The notes under the pieces: generated by a model
What the model was told of the DNA's origin: nothing
The model's input: only the letters and a program-made list of their open reading frames with translations
The model's database searches: none
Part shown: one piece after another, positions 6,680-13,977 of the stretch
Layout: every line of letters starts with the position of its first letter
How positions within the stretch are numbered: the first letter of the stretch is position 1
Assembly: GCA_017451145.1 (NCBI GenBank)
Contig: JAFSSG010000036.1
Location: 1 to 15,212 of the forward strand
Length of the DNA: 15,212 nt
Direction: 5' to 3'
From: Clostridia bacterium
Lineage (GTDB): Bacteria > Bacillota_A > Clostridia > UBA1381
Made by a program: the position numbers and the translations under genes

Positions 6680-8379
6680 TATTTAGTCGTTCCTTTCCTG
6701 CCTTTTTTGTTTGCCGTTTTTTTATCTTTTGGAATTTTCGGTGCTGCATTCTCAATATCTTTTTTTAGTTTTTGAAGCTTTTCAGTTCTTTCCTTTTCGG
6801 TAAGGTTTTCAATGACCTTTTTGTCCTTTGATGCGGTTTCGGTTGCCCACGCCTTTTCGGATGCTTCTTTGTCGGTCGAAATCGTCTTTTCAAAAGATGA
6901 CGCCTTTTTTGCAGGCTTTCTCTTTGTCGGCTTTGGTTTTTCCTTTTTTATACCTGTCACATTCCTATATAATTCCAGGTACTTTTCTGCCGAAACAGAC
7001 CATGAAAAGTCCTTTGCCATAGCATTTTTTATTAGTTTAATCCATGCATCAGGCTTATCGTAATAGGTACGCATAGCGTAGTTTATAACATGATACATAT
7101 CCTCTGCATCGTATCTTTCAAAGGAAAAGCCCGTTCCATCCCCCGTAAACTCATTATACGGAGTTACGGTATCTTTAAGACCGCCCGTTTCACGAACGAT
7201 AGGCAATGCCCCGTACCGCATGGAAATTATTTGCGAAAGTCCGCACGGCTCAAAGCGTGACGGCATCAAAAACGCATCACACGCCGCATATATTTTATGC
7301 GAAAGCTCATTTGAAAAGTAGATGTTTGCCGATACTCTGTCGGGATATTTTCCTGCAAAATAACGGAACATATTTTCGTACTGTTCATCACCCGTACCAA
7401 GCACAACCACTTGATATCCGCCCTCACAAAGACGTTCCATAACGCAGGAAATCAGGTCAAAGCCCTTTTGGTCGGTAAGCCTTGACACAATCCCTATCAT
7501 AAACTTATCGGGATTTACTTCTAAGTTCAGTTCCTTTTGAAGCTCGGTTTTGTTTATTTTTTTATCGGAAATCATTTTAAAGGAATAGTTTTTAGCAATA
7601 AAACTGTCCTTTTCGGGATTCCAATCGTCCGAAATGCCGTTAACAATGCCCAAAACGTCGTTTTCTCTTGCTCTTAGCAGTCCGTCAAGTCCCTCGCCGT
7701 ACTCCCCGCACATTATTTCCTTTGCATAGGTTTCGGAAACGGTGGAAATCTTATTAGCATATACAAGTCCGCCCTTTAGCAGATTGGCGTCGTTATAATA
7801 TTCAAGTTTGTCGCTTGTAAAATAGTAGTCGCCGATTGCCATAGCGTCCTTTATCTTTTCCAAATCCCAGCGTCCTTGGAATTTTAGGTTATGAATCGTC
7901 ATAACCGTTTTAATTCCGCGGTAAAACGGATTATCATAAAATGTGTCCAAAAAAACAGGGATAGGTGCTGTCTGCCAATCGTTGCAGTTTATTATGTCGG
8001 GGCGGAAATCAAGAGTCGGCAAAACCGACAAGACCGCCTTTGAGAAAAATATGAATTTTTCGCAATCCAAATGTATAAAATCATAGGGCTTATCCCCGCC
8101 GAAATAGTATTCGTTGTCAATAAAATAAAAGGTAGCCCCCTCATATACCATTGAGAACACGCCACAATACTGACTTCTCCAACCGATATTTACATATATG
8201 TTCGTGATGTAATGCATCATCTGTCTGTATTTTCCGTCAATGCACTTGTAAAGAGGCAGTATTACCCGCACATCTTCCCCCTTCTTTTTGAGGGTTATGG
8301 GAAGCGAACCTGCAACATCTCCAAGACCGCCCGTTTTAACAAACGGTGCCGCCTCCGATGCGACATACAAAATTTTCAT
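6679..8379 (-). CDS. glgA: Glycogen synthase (ADP-glucose type) with a lysine-rich C-terminal tail
   Basis: A 566-residue GT5 glycosyltransferase that transfers glucose from ADP-glucose to the non-reducing end of growing alpha-1,4 glucan. The GT-B core is complete in residues 1-476: KTGGLGDV (15-22, nucleotide-sugar binding), TIHNLKFQG (161-169), the domain linker GIVNGISDDWNP (244-255), GIVSRLTDQKG (296-306) and SRFEPCGLSQ (374-383) with the conserved E377. E. coli-type enzymes end at about 477 residues. Here a tail of about 90 residues (477-566) follows, with roughly 27 lysines plus Pro/Thr/Ser and acidic patches (for example TEKERTEKLQKLKKDIENA), probably partly disordered or coiled. Its function is unknown; binding to the anionic glycogen surface, nucleic acid or a partner enzyme are guesses. 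The start has AGAGGTGAT (8385-8393) upstream. It is first in the glycogen operon, with its own promoter, divergent from feoA. Confidence 0.95.
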   Translation of the reverse strand: MKILYVASEAAPFVKTGGLGDVAGSLPITLKKKGEDVRVILPLYKCIDGKYRQMMHYITNIYVNIGWRSQYCGVFSMVYEGATFYFIDNEYYFGGDKPYDFIHLDCEKFIFFSKAVLSVLPTLDFRPDIINCNDWQTAPIPVFLDTFYDNPFYRGIKTVMTIHNLKFQGRWDLEKIKDAMAIGDYYFTSDKLEYYNDANLLKGGLVYANKISTVSETYAKEIMCGEYGEGLDGLLRARENDVLGIVNGISDDWNPEKDSFIAKNYSFKMISDKKINKTELQKELNLEVNPDKFMIGIVSRLTDQKGFDLISCVMERLCEGGYQVVVLGTGDEQYENMFRYFAGKYPDRVSANIYFSNELSHKIYAACDAFLMPSRFEPCGLSQIISMRYGALPIVRETGGLKDTVTPYNEFTGDGTGFSFERYDAEDMYHVINYAMRTYYDKPDAWIKLIKNAMAKDFSWSVSAEKYLELYRNVTGIKKEKPKPTKRKPAKKASSFEKTISTDKEASEKAWATETASKDKKVIENLTEKERTEKLQKLKKDIENAAPKIPKDKKTANKKGRKGTTK

Positions 8380-8402
8380 TTTAAATCACCTCTTAACTTT
8401 AT

Positions 8403-8431
8403 ATGATACAATATTTTCGTCTTTTTGTCAA
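8403..8431 (-). promoter_or_regulatory. Sigma-A-type promoter for the glycogen operon
   Basis: On the minus strand TTGACA (8426-8431), a 17-base spacer and TATCAT (8403-8408) lie 24 bases before the glgA start. A near-perfect palindrome (8432-8449) abuts the upstream edge of the -35 box. Confidence 0.8.
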
Positions 8432-8449
8432 ATAAATGTGCATATTTAT
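8432..8449. promoter_or_regulatory. Palindrome in the glgA/feoA divergent promoter region, candidate operator
   Basis: ATAAATGTG (8432-8440) and CATATTTAT (8441-8449) form an 18-base inverted repeat with one mismatched pair. It sits directly upstream of the glgA -35 box and 37 bases upstream of the feo -35 box, a position suited to an activator of glgA or a regulator of both directions. It does not match a Fur box (GATAAT-type repeats) well. Confidence 0.3.
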
Positions 8450-8485
8450 CATTGCACTTTTTGCATAAAATAATCTTGGCTGTAA

Positions 8486-8514
8486 TTGACAAAATAGTGA
8501 AAAAGTGTTAAAGT
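8486..8514 (+). promoter_or_regulatory. Sigma-A-type promoter for feoA-feoB-dus
   Basis: A perfect TTGACA (8486-8491), a 17-base spacer and TAAAGT (8509-8514) precede the feoA start at 8549. I see no clear Fur or DtxR/IdeR box overlapping it. Confidence 0.7.
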
Positions 8515-8548
8515 ATGCGGTAGGTAATCTGTCGAAAGGAAGTTTTTT

Positions 8549-8767
8549 ATGGTTCTCTCAGATGCAAAAGCAGGATCTTGCTATACGATAAAAAAAATCG
8601 AGCTTGATTTAAAGGTTACACGCCGTCTGCAAGTCTTAGGACTTACGCAAGGCACAAAAATCAGCGTTTTAAATAAAAAGGCTTTCGGCCCCGTTATAAT
8701 AAGAGTGCGTGGCACACGTTTTGCTGTCGGAAAAAGATTTTCTGACGGAATTTTTTTGGAGGATTAA
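8549..8767 (+). CDS. feoA: FeoA-type ferrous iron transport accessory protein
   Basis: A 72-residue SH3-like FeoA domain protein, the normal length for a stand-alone FeoA. It shows the family pattern: an opening near GSCYTIKKIELD, then RRLQVLGLTQGTKISVLNK, then GPVIIRVRGTRFAVGKR. FeoA is a small cytoplasmic protein thought to bind FeoB and aid Fe(II) uptake. The ATG has AAAGGAAG (8535-8542) upstream. The next gene, feoB, begins two bases after the stop, and its ribosome binding site GGAGGA lies in the last feoA codons, so the two are probably coupled. No feoC follows. Confidence 0.92.
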   Translation: MVLSDAKAGSCYTIKKIELDLKVTRRLQVLGLTQGTKISVLNKKAFGPVIIRVRGTRFAVGKRFSDGIFLED

Positions 8768-8768
8768 A

Positions 8769-10841
8769 ATGGCAGAGTTGAATATTGCATTTATCGGAAA
8801 TCCAAATTGCGGAAAAACAACGCTTTTTAACGCATATACAGGTGCAAACTTAAAGGTTGCAAACTGGCCCGGTGTAACAGTTGAAAAGATTGAAGGAAAA
8901 ATGAAATATCACGGACATACCTTTAATCTTGTTGACCTTCCCGGTCTTTATTCTCTTACCTCATATACTATGGAAGAAAAGGTGGCACGAGATTACATAC
9001 TAAGCGACAGCGTTGACGTTATTATCGACGTTGCAGACGCTTCCAGCTTAGAGCGTAATCTTTACCTTACTCTGCAACTTATAGAACTCGGAAAACCCGT
9101 TGTTCTCGCACTTAATATGATGGATATCGTGGAAGAACGCGGTATGGAAATCGATATGCACCGCCTACCTGAAATGCTCGGTATCCCCGTAATTCCCGTA
9201 AGTGCAAGAAAGCGAACGGGGCTTGATATTTTAATGCATGCGGCGGAGCATCACGCAGGAAGACCGCACGATATCACAGAGCATCATCATCACGAAATGC
9301 CCCGATTTGAGTTTTCGGACGATGAAAATGCCGACGTGAACGTAAAACTGAATTCAAAGCATCACCGTTATGTTACCGTCTATTCCGACGCAATAGAGGA
9401 AAAAATAGACCTGATTGTAGCAATTTTAAAACGCGAATACCCCGATTTAAAAAATCTGAGATGGTATGCAATAAAAATTCTGGAAAATGATGAAAGCATA
9501 ATAAAGCAGTATCCGCTCGACCTTACAGGTATTCTGAAAACGGATTTTGAATCGCAGATAATAAACGAAAAATATGATTTTATACAGGAAATTATTGACG
9601 AAACGCTCGTAAACAAGGACGAGAAAAGTGCTTTTACAGATAAAATCGACAAGGCATTGACGCACAGAATTTGGGGCGTACCCATATTTTTGGCAATTAT
9701 GGCCGTCGTTTTCTTCCTTACTTTTACGATAGGCGATTTTTTGAAAGGCTTTTTTGAAAATTGGCTTGAAGCCTTTTCTGTTGCTGTTCGGGATATGCTT
9801 GTTTCAATACATACAAACAGTATGCTCGTTTCTTTGATTGTCGATGGCATCATTGCGGGTGTGGGTAGCGTTTTAACCTTTTTACCCAACATCTTTATAC
9901 TGTTTTTGGCATTGGCATTTTTGGAAGATAGCGGCTATATGGCACGTGTCGCATATGTTATGGACGGAATTATGGGAAAGCTCGGTCTTTCGGGACGGGC
10001 ATTTATCCCCATGCTTTTAGGCTTCGGCTGCACAGTACCTGCCATTATGGCGTCACGCTCTTTGGAAAACAGACACGATAAGCTGAGGATAGTTTTGATC
10101 ACGCCATTTATGTCATGCAGTGCAAGACTCCCCATTTATGTTATGTTCTCAAAAATATTTTTCGGAAAATTTGCGGTACTGTACGCGTATTCTATGTATT
10201 TAATCGGATTTTTGATTGCACTTTTGATTGCATTTATAATGTCGAAGGTTGACAAAAAGAACAACACGGCAGACCTCTTAATCGAGCTTCCCGAATACAA
10301 AACGCCAAACGCCCGTACCATTATGATTTATGTGTGGGAAAAGGTACGTGACTATCTCGGAAAAGCGGGTACTACCATATTCCTCGCCTCGATTGTTATT
10401 TGGTTTATTCTGAACTTCGGATTTTCCGGTCAGGTTACCGATATGTCGCAGAGCTTTGCGGCAAGTCTTGGAAGATGGCTTGTTCCGATAATGAAGCCGA
10501 CCGGGCTCGGATATTGGCAAATAGTTGTTTCGCTTATATCGGGCGTTGCGGCAAAGGAAGTAGTCGTATCAAGTATGGCGGTGCTTTACGGGATTTCCAA
10601 CATTTCGTCGCCTTACGGCATGACAGTTCTCGGCGGTGTGCTTGAAAACAGCGGTTTTACGGCAATCAACGCTTACGCCATGATGTTGTTCTGCCTGTTA
10701 TACATCCCCTGCGTTGCGACGATTGCGACGATTCGCAGGGAAACAAACATACGCCATACCCTGATTGCAATATTTATGCAATTAGGACTTGCGTGGATAG
10801 TTTCCGCTATCTTCTATCAGATAGGAAGTGCCATATTATGA
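8769..10841 (+). CDS. feoB: Ferrous iron transporter FeoB
   Basis: A 690-residue inner-membrane Fe(II) transporter with an N-terminal G-protein domain. G1 is GNPNCGKT (10-17), G2 lies around PGVTVE (34-39), G3 is DLPG (56-59), G4 NMMD (116-119) and G5 SARK (145-148). A helical spacer domain follows to about residue 280. The rest is a polytopic membrane region with the two Gate motifs, LGFGCTVPA (C421) and SCSARLPIYVM (C450). Between the G domain and the spacer is an unusual histidine-rich stretch: H157, H161, H162, H167 and H172-175. The start at 8769 is chosen for the G1 motif position and GGAGGA (8758-8763); an upstream ATG at 8709 lies inside feoA. The stop overlaps the start of dus by ATGA. 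Confidence 0.95.
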   Translation: MAELNIAFIGNPNCGKTTLFNAYTGANLKVANWPGVTVEKIEGKMKYHGHTFNLVDLPGLYSLTSYTMEEKVARDYILSDSVDVIIDVADASSLERNLYLTLQLIELGKPVVLALNMMDIVEERGMEIDMHRLPEMLGIPVIPVSARKRTGLDILMHAAEHHAGRPHDITEHHHHEMPRFEFSDDENADVNVKLNSKHHRYVTVYSDAIEEKIDLIVAILKREYPDLKNLRWYAIKILENDESIIKQYPLDLTGILKTDFESQIINEKYDFIQEIIDETLVNKDEKSAFTDKIDKALTHRIWGVPIFLAIMAVVFFLTFTIGDFLKGFFENWLEAFSVAVRDMLVSIHTNSMLVSLIVDGIIAGVGSVLTFLPNIFILFLALAFLEDSGYMARVAYVMDGIMGKLGLSGRAFIPMLLGFGCTVPAIMASRSLENRHDKLRIVLITPFMSCSARLPIYVMFSKIFFGKFAVLYAYSMYLIGFLIALLIAFIMSKVDKKNNTADLLIELPEYKTPNARTIMIYVWEKVRDYLGKAGTTIFLASIVIWFILNFGFSGQVTDMSQSFAASLGRWLVPIMKPTGLGYWQIVVSLISGVAAKEVVVSSMAVLYGISNISSPYGMTVLGGVLENSGFTAINAYAMMLFCLLYIPCVATIATIRRETNIRHTLIAIFMQLGLAWIVSAIFYQIGSAIL

Positions 10842-11776
10842 CGTCAGCCGTGCATCTTGCACCTATGGCAGGTGTTACAGACAGCCCTTTTAGGCAGATT
10901 TGCAAAGGCTTTGGTGCTGATTTTGTTACAACCGAAATGGTGAGTGCCAAAGGTCTTTATTATAAAAGTAAAAAAACGGCATATCTTATGTCAATCGCAA
11001 AAGAGGAACTGCCTACGGCAATCCAATTTTTCGGCTCGGACCCTGATATTATGGCAGAGGTCGCACCGCTCCTGCAACAAGCGGGTGCGTCTGCAATAGA
11101 TATAAATATGGGCTGTCCTATGCCTAAAATCGTCACAAACGGTGACGGCTCGGCACTTATGAAAAACCCGCACCTTGCAGGAAAAATAGTAAAAGCCGTA
11201 AAAAATGCAGTAAACATTCCTGTAACAGTAAAAATCCGCAAGGGTTGGGACAGCGATACCTGCTCTGAATTTGCAAAGGTTTTGGAGGCAAACGGTGCTG
11301 ACGGTATCACCGTTCACGCAAGGACAAAGGAGCAGTTATACTCCGGAAAAGCCGACTTAAATGCGATAAAAAAGGTGAAAAATGCAGTAAAAATATCCGT
11401 TATCGGAAACGGGGACATTTTTTCGGCAGAGGACGCAAAAAATATGTTGGATTTCACAGGCTGTGACGGAGTTATGGTAGGACGCGGTGCTTTGGGAAAT
11501 CCGTTTATTTTCAGACAAATAAAGGAGCTTTTGGAAAATGGCACAACCTCATATTCCCCGTCGGATTCTGAAAAGCTTCAAACGGCACTTTTGCACACAA
11601 AAATGCTGTGCGAAAATCACGGCGAACATATAGGCGTTTTGGAATCACGAAAGCATATTGCATGGTATGTAAAAGGGATGCATAATGCAAATACCTTGAA
11701 AAACCGTGTTTTTACGGCAAAAACCCTTGCCGAAATTGTAGAAATATTGGAAAGTGCGATGTTATTTTGGGAATAG
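10838..11776 (+). CDS. dus: tRNA-dihydrouridine synthase
   Basis: A 312-residue FMN- and NADPH-dependent enzyme that reduces specific uridines in the tRNA D-loop. Family marks are LAPMAGVTDSPFR (7-19) at the start of the TIM barrel, DINMGCPMPK (88-97) with catalytic C93, NGDGSALMKNP (101-111), VHARTKEQLYSG (159-170, FMN phosphate/tRNA region), VIGNGDIFS (188-196) and GVMVGRGALGNPFIF (211-225). These fit the DusB-like group. The ATG at 10838 overlaps the feoB stop by four bases (ATGA), with AGGAAG (10823-10828) upstream inside feoB, so translation is coupled. A start at 10793 would lie within feoB and add a non-family extension. There is no obvious biochemical link to iron transport; the pairing may be only for expression. 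Confidence 0.94.
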   Translation: MTSAVHLAPMAGVTDSPFRQICKGFGADFVTTEMVSAKGLYYKSKKTAYLMSIAKEELPTAIQFFGSDPDIMAEVAPLLQQAGASAIDINMGCPMPKIVTNGDGSALMKNPHLAGKIVKAVKNAVNIPVTVKIRKGWDSDTCSEFAKVLEANGADGITVHARTKEQLYSGKADLNAIKKVKNAVKISVIGNGDIFSAEDAKNMLDFTGCDGVMVGRGALGNPFIFRQIKELLENGTTSYSPSDSEKLQTALLHTKMLCENHGEHIGVLESRKHIAWYVKGMHNANTLKNRVFTAKTLAEIVEILESAMLFWE

Positions 11777-11793
11777 CGTCGCACATTTTTTTT
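11754..11793 (+). terminator. Intrinsic terminator of feoA-feoB-dus, overlapping the dus 3' end
   Basis: GTGCGAT (11754-11760) pairs with GTCGCAC (11778-11784), seven pairs including one G-U, with a 17-base loop and then a run of eight T (11786-11793). The dus stop (11774-11776) lies in the loop. Confidence 0.65.
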
Positions 11794-11802
11794 ATTTTGT
11801 TA

Positions 11803-11831
11803 TTGATTATTCCTTCCTCGCATGGTATAAT
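11803..11831 (+). promoter_or_regulatory. Sigma-A-type promoter for the L,D-transpeptidase gene
   Basis: TTGATT (11803-11808), a 17-base spacer and a perfect TATAAT (11826-11831) preceded by TGG (extended -10). The transcript would start near 11838 with a leader of under 20 nt carrying GGGAGG (11845-11850). Confidence 0.75.
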
Positions 11832-11855
11832 TTTCCTGCTAAATGGGAGGTTTTT

Positions 11856-12809
11856 ATGAAAAAACTGTTTTTCTTGCTGATATTTATGTTTTTGTTACAG
11901 CCCTTTGCCTTGGCAGAGGGCGAACTAAGCGAAAATCCTTCGCCGGAGGATGAAATTACTGAAGAAGCCGTTTTAGATGAAACGAAAGAGACCGTTTCAG
12001 AGGAAGCGGACGAAAAGCCTTCGATAAATCTTGTAAATCTCTATGTTTTCGGAAACGGCGTAGAGCTCTCGTCTTTTCCAGTTTTTGAAAATGAAACGCT
12101 TATGCTTCCCATAAAAGAGTTTTTATCGCATTTAGGTGCAAACGATTTTTCGGTTGACAGCGAAAACCAGATTACCATGACATACGGCAAAAACATTTTG
12201 GCATTATACTTAGATAGCACAAAAGCGTTTTTGAATGGTGAAGAAATCAGCATTCCCGCCCCTCCGTTCTATATCGGCGACATAATTTACGCACCTGCCG
12301 AATTGGTTGTAAAAAGCTTGGGCTTTACCTTCAAAAGCGACTCTTCCGATACTGCTATGTCGGTATATGCGGATTTGACAGAAAATGAGCGTTGGTCGGA
12401 AAAATGCGTAAACAGCATGGACTTGCCCTCCGATACGCAGTATCTGGTTTGGGTGAACAAATCCAAATATACAGTTTACGTTTTTCTCGGCAAAAACGGT
12501 AATTGGCGTGAAATCTATTCCTGCAAATGCTCGATAGGAGCGTCAGACTCGCCTACCGTAACGGGTGTTTTTAAGTATTTTTCTCTTGAGAACAAGTGGT
12601 TTTATGACGATTTTTATGTCGGTCCTATTATGCGTTTTTACAAAGGCTTCGCCATACATTCCACGCTTTTGAAATTTGACGGAAGCGACTATAATAATAC
12701 TGTGGGCGTTAAAAATTCGCACGGTTGCGTAAGAGTCCGCCCCGAAAACCTCGATTGGCTCGTTTCCTATGTACCGCTGAAAACCACCTTTTATGTCACC
12801 GAAAAATAA
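11856..12809 (+). CDS. Secreted L,D-transpeptidase with copper-amine-oxidase-N-like domain
   Basis: A 317-residue exported protein. It has a signal peptide (MKKLFFLLIFMFLLQPFALA, residues 1-20), a strongly acidic linker (21-56, rich in Glu, Pro and Thr), and a domain resembling the copper amine oxidase N-terminal fold (about 58-170; FPVFENETLMLPIKEFLSHLGA and IYAPAELVVKSLGF). It ends with a YkuD L,D-transpeptidase domain (about 195-316) carrying FAIHST (H268) and the catalytic signature SHGCVRV with H289, C291 and R293. Such enzymes form 3-3 peptidoglycan cross-links or attach proteins to the wall outside the membrane. The CuAO-N-like domain is common in clostridial surface proteins and probably acts as a binding or spacer domain, not an oxidase. 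The ATG at 11856 has GGGAGG upstream and is followed directly by the signal peptide; longer in-frame starts lie within dus. It has its own promoter and terminator. Confidence 0.9.
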   Translation: MKKLFFLLIFMFLLQPFALAEGELSENPSPEDEITEEAVLDETKETVSEEADEKPSINLVNLYVFGNGVELSSFPVFENETLMLPIKEFLSHLGANDFSVDSENQITMTYGKNILALYLDSTKAFLNGEEISIPAPPFYIGDIIYAPAELVVKSLGFTFKSDSSDTAMSVYADLTENERWSEKCVNSMDLPSDTQYLVWVNKSKYTVYVFLGKNGNWREIYSCKCSIGASDSPTVTGVFKYFSLENKWFYDDFYVGPIMRFYKGFAIHSTLLKFDGSDYNNTVGVKNSHGCVRVRPENLDWLVSYVPLKTTFYVTEK

Positions 12810-12818
12810 ATCCTTTAC

Positions 12819-12850
12819 GCCTCCTCTTTTTAAGGAGGCTTTTTGTTTTT
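12819..12850 (+). terminator. Intrinsic terminator after the L,D-transpeptidase gene
   Basis: GCCTCCT (12819-12825) and AGGAGGC (12833-12839) form a perfect 7-bp stem with a 7-base loop, followed by TTTTTGTTTTT. It begins nine bases after the stop codon. Confidence 0.9.
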
Positions 12851-12883
12851 CCTTTTTCTGCCCCCTTTCCCACATATTTTGCA

Positions 12884-12913
12884 TTGATTTTGCGTTTTTT
12901 CAGGTGTTATACT
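12884..12913 (+). promoter_or_regulatory. Sigma-A-type promoter for the CAP-domain protein gene
   Basis: TTGATT (12884-12889), an 18-base spacer and TATACT (12908-12913) preceded by TGT (extended -10). Predicted transcription start is near 12920, so the transcript would begin at or inside the first strand of the folded leader described separately. Confidence 0.65.
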
Positions 12914-12917
12914 TTTT

Positions 12918-12988
12918 TTAGGCAATATTTTTGCACTTTCACCGTCCGCTGAAAGTGATGCTATGCCTAATTTGCGGACAGAAAGGAT
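12918..12988 (+). promoter_or_regulatory. Candidate pseudoknotted cis-regulatory leader RNA
   Basis: Three perfect complementarities interlock in the leader. Outer stem P1 pairs TTAGGCA (12918-12924) with TGCCTAA (12964-12970). Inner hairpin P2 pairs CACTTTCA (12934-12941) with TGAAAGTG (12950-12957). Six of the eight P2 loop bases, GTCCGC (12944-12949), are the exact complement of GCGGAC (12974-12979). That last strand lies directly before the ribosome binding site GAAAGGAT (12981-12988), so loop pairing would place a helix against it. The arrangement resembles translation-controlling riboswitch pseudoknots, but I do not recognise the class and do not see GEMM-I (c-di-GMP) conserved bases. 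A terminator-antiterminator switch is not apparent. Confidence 0.55.
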
Positions 12989-12996
12989 ATGGACAT

Positions 12997-13977
12997 ATGA
13001 AAAAATCATTGTCTTTTATAGCGGCTATTTGCGTTTTCGCGGCTTCCGTTTCGGCTTCTGCCGCTTGTAACATCAAAATTTCGGGTACTTCTGCAAAATC
13101 ACTTTGCAATATTGCCTCCTATAACTCAAACGGAAGTACCATGGTCCCATTTCGGAGCATATGTGAAGCTTTGGGAGCAAAGGTGAGCTGGAACAGCGAT
13201 ACCAATACCGCCTCTGCCGAATGTTGCGGTAAAACCGTTTCTCTGTCAACGGGCGGAAACCAAATCTCGACAAACAGCGGGACAGTCGCACTTCCCACAC
13301 CGTCATGCAATAAGAACGGACTGACCTATGTTCCGCTCCGTGCCATTTGCGAGGCTTTGGGCTGTGATGTGAATTGGGACGCAAGTAGCGGTGAAATCAG
13401 CATTGAACCGCCCGAAAACACCGATTGCGAGGATTGCGAAGCAGACTGTGCCGACGGCTCCTGCAACACCGCTCCAAGCGGGAATTATAATTCCTTACAG
13501 AATATTATAAATAATTTTTTCGGCAGAACAAATAATAGCTACGGCACTAATCAGACCAATCCGCAAACTCCCGCTCAGACCGAAACGCAAAGTATCGGCA
13601 ATTATCAGGCGGAGGTTTTACGGCTCGTAAATGAGCAACGTGCAAATTACGGTCTTTCTCAGCTGACTTACAGCACACAGCTTGAAGCTGTTGCATATGC
13701 TCACAGCAAGGATATGGCACTTAACAATTATTTCAGCCATACAAATCTTTCAGGGCAATCACCCTTTGATAGAATGAAAGCGGCAGGTATTTCATACAGA
13801 AGTGCCGCAGAAAATATCGCGGCAGGGCAGAAAACTCCGCAAGAGGTTGTAAATGCGTGGATGAATTCCGCAGGACATCGGGCTAATATTTTGAACTCCT
13901 CAGTAACAAAAATGGGAGTCGGCATCTATTCCGGCGGAAGCTACGGCGTTTATTGGACACAGTTATTTACAGACTAA
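12997..13977 (+). CDS. Secreted CAP/SCP-domain (YkwD-like) protein with copper-amine-oxidase-N-like domain
   Basis: A 326-residue exported protein with a signal peptide (1-22, ending SVSASA). A CuAO-N-like domain (about 24-137) shows two matching halves: MVPFRSICEALGAKVSWNS (49-67) and YVPLRAICEALGCDVNWDA (111-129). A cysteine cluster follows (C144, C147, C151, C156), then a Asn/Gln/Thr/Pro-rich linker (about 160-203). The CAP domain (204-326) keeps the cavity residues: H236 in AYAHSKDM, H248 in FSHTN, E272 in AAENIA and H294 in SAGHRANIL. Bacterial CAP proteins are secreted; their function is mostly unknown, with wall, spore-coat or adhesion roles proposed. About twelve cysteines in the mature protein is high for a clostridial secreted protein. 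The start at 12997 is fixed by the signal peptide and GAAAGGAT eight bases upstream. It is monocistronic, with its own promoter and a structured leader. Confidence 0.88.
   Translation: MKKSLSFIAAICVFAASVSASAACNIKISGTSAKSLCNIASYNSNGSTMVPFRSICEALGAKVSWNSDTNTASAECCGKTVSLSTGGNQISTNSGTVALPTPSCNKNGLTYVPLRAICEALGCDVNWDASSGEISIEPPENTDCEDCEADCADGSCNTAPSGNYNSLQNIINNFFGRTNNSYGTNQTNPQTPAQTETQSIGNYQAEVLRLVNEQRANYGLSQLTYSTQLEAVAYAHSKDMALNNYFSHTNLSGQSPFDRMKAAGISYRSAAENIAAGQKTPQEVVNAWMNSAGHRANILNSSVTKMGVGIYSGGSYGVYWTQLFTD

Noticed and set aside
8432..8491. Fur box controlling feoAB
   Set aside because: No GATAAT-type triple repeat or 7-1-7 inverted repeat overlaps the feo promoter; the nearby palindrome has a different sequence.
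8709..8768. Upstream start for feoB
   Set aside because: These codons lie inside feoA in another frame; the G1 motif and GGAGGA support 8769.
9380..9892. 170-codon minus-strand open frame opposite feoB
   Set aside because: It is antisense to feoB, with composition reflecting feoB codons; no start signal or recognisable domain.
12918..12996. GEMM-I c-di-GMP riboswitch before the CAP gene
   Set aside because: The pseudoknot layout and the conserved bases expected for that class are not matched; the element is reported as unclassified.
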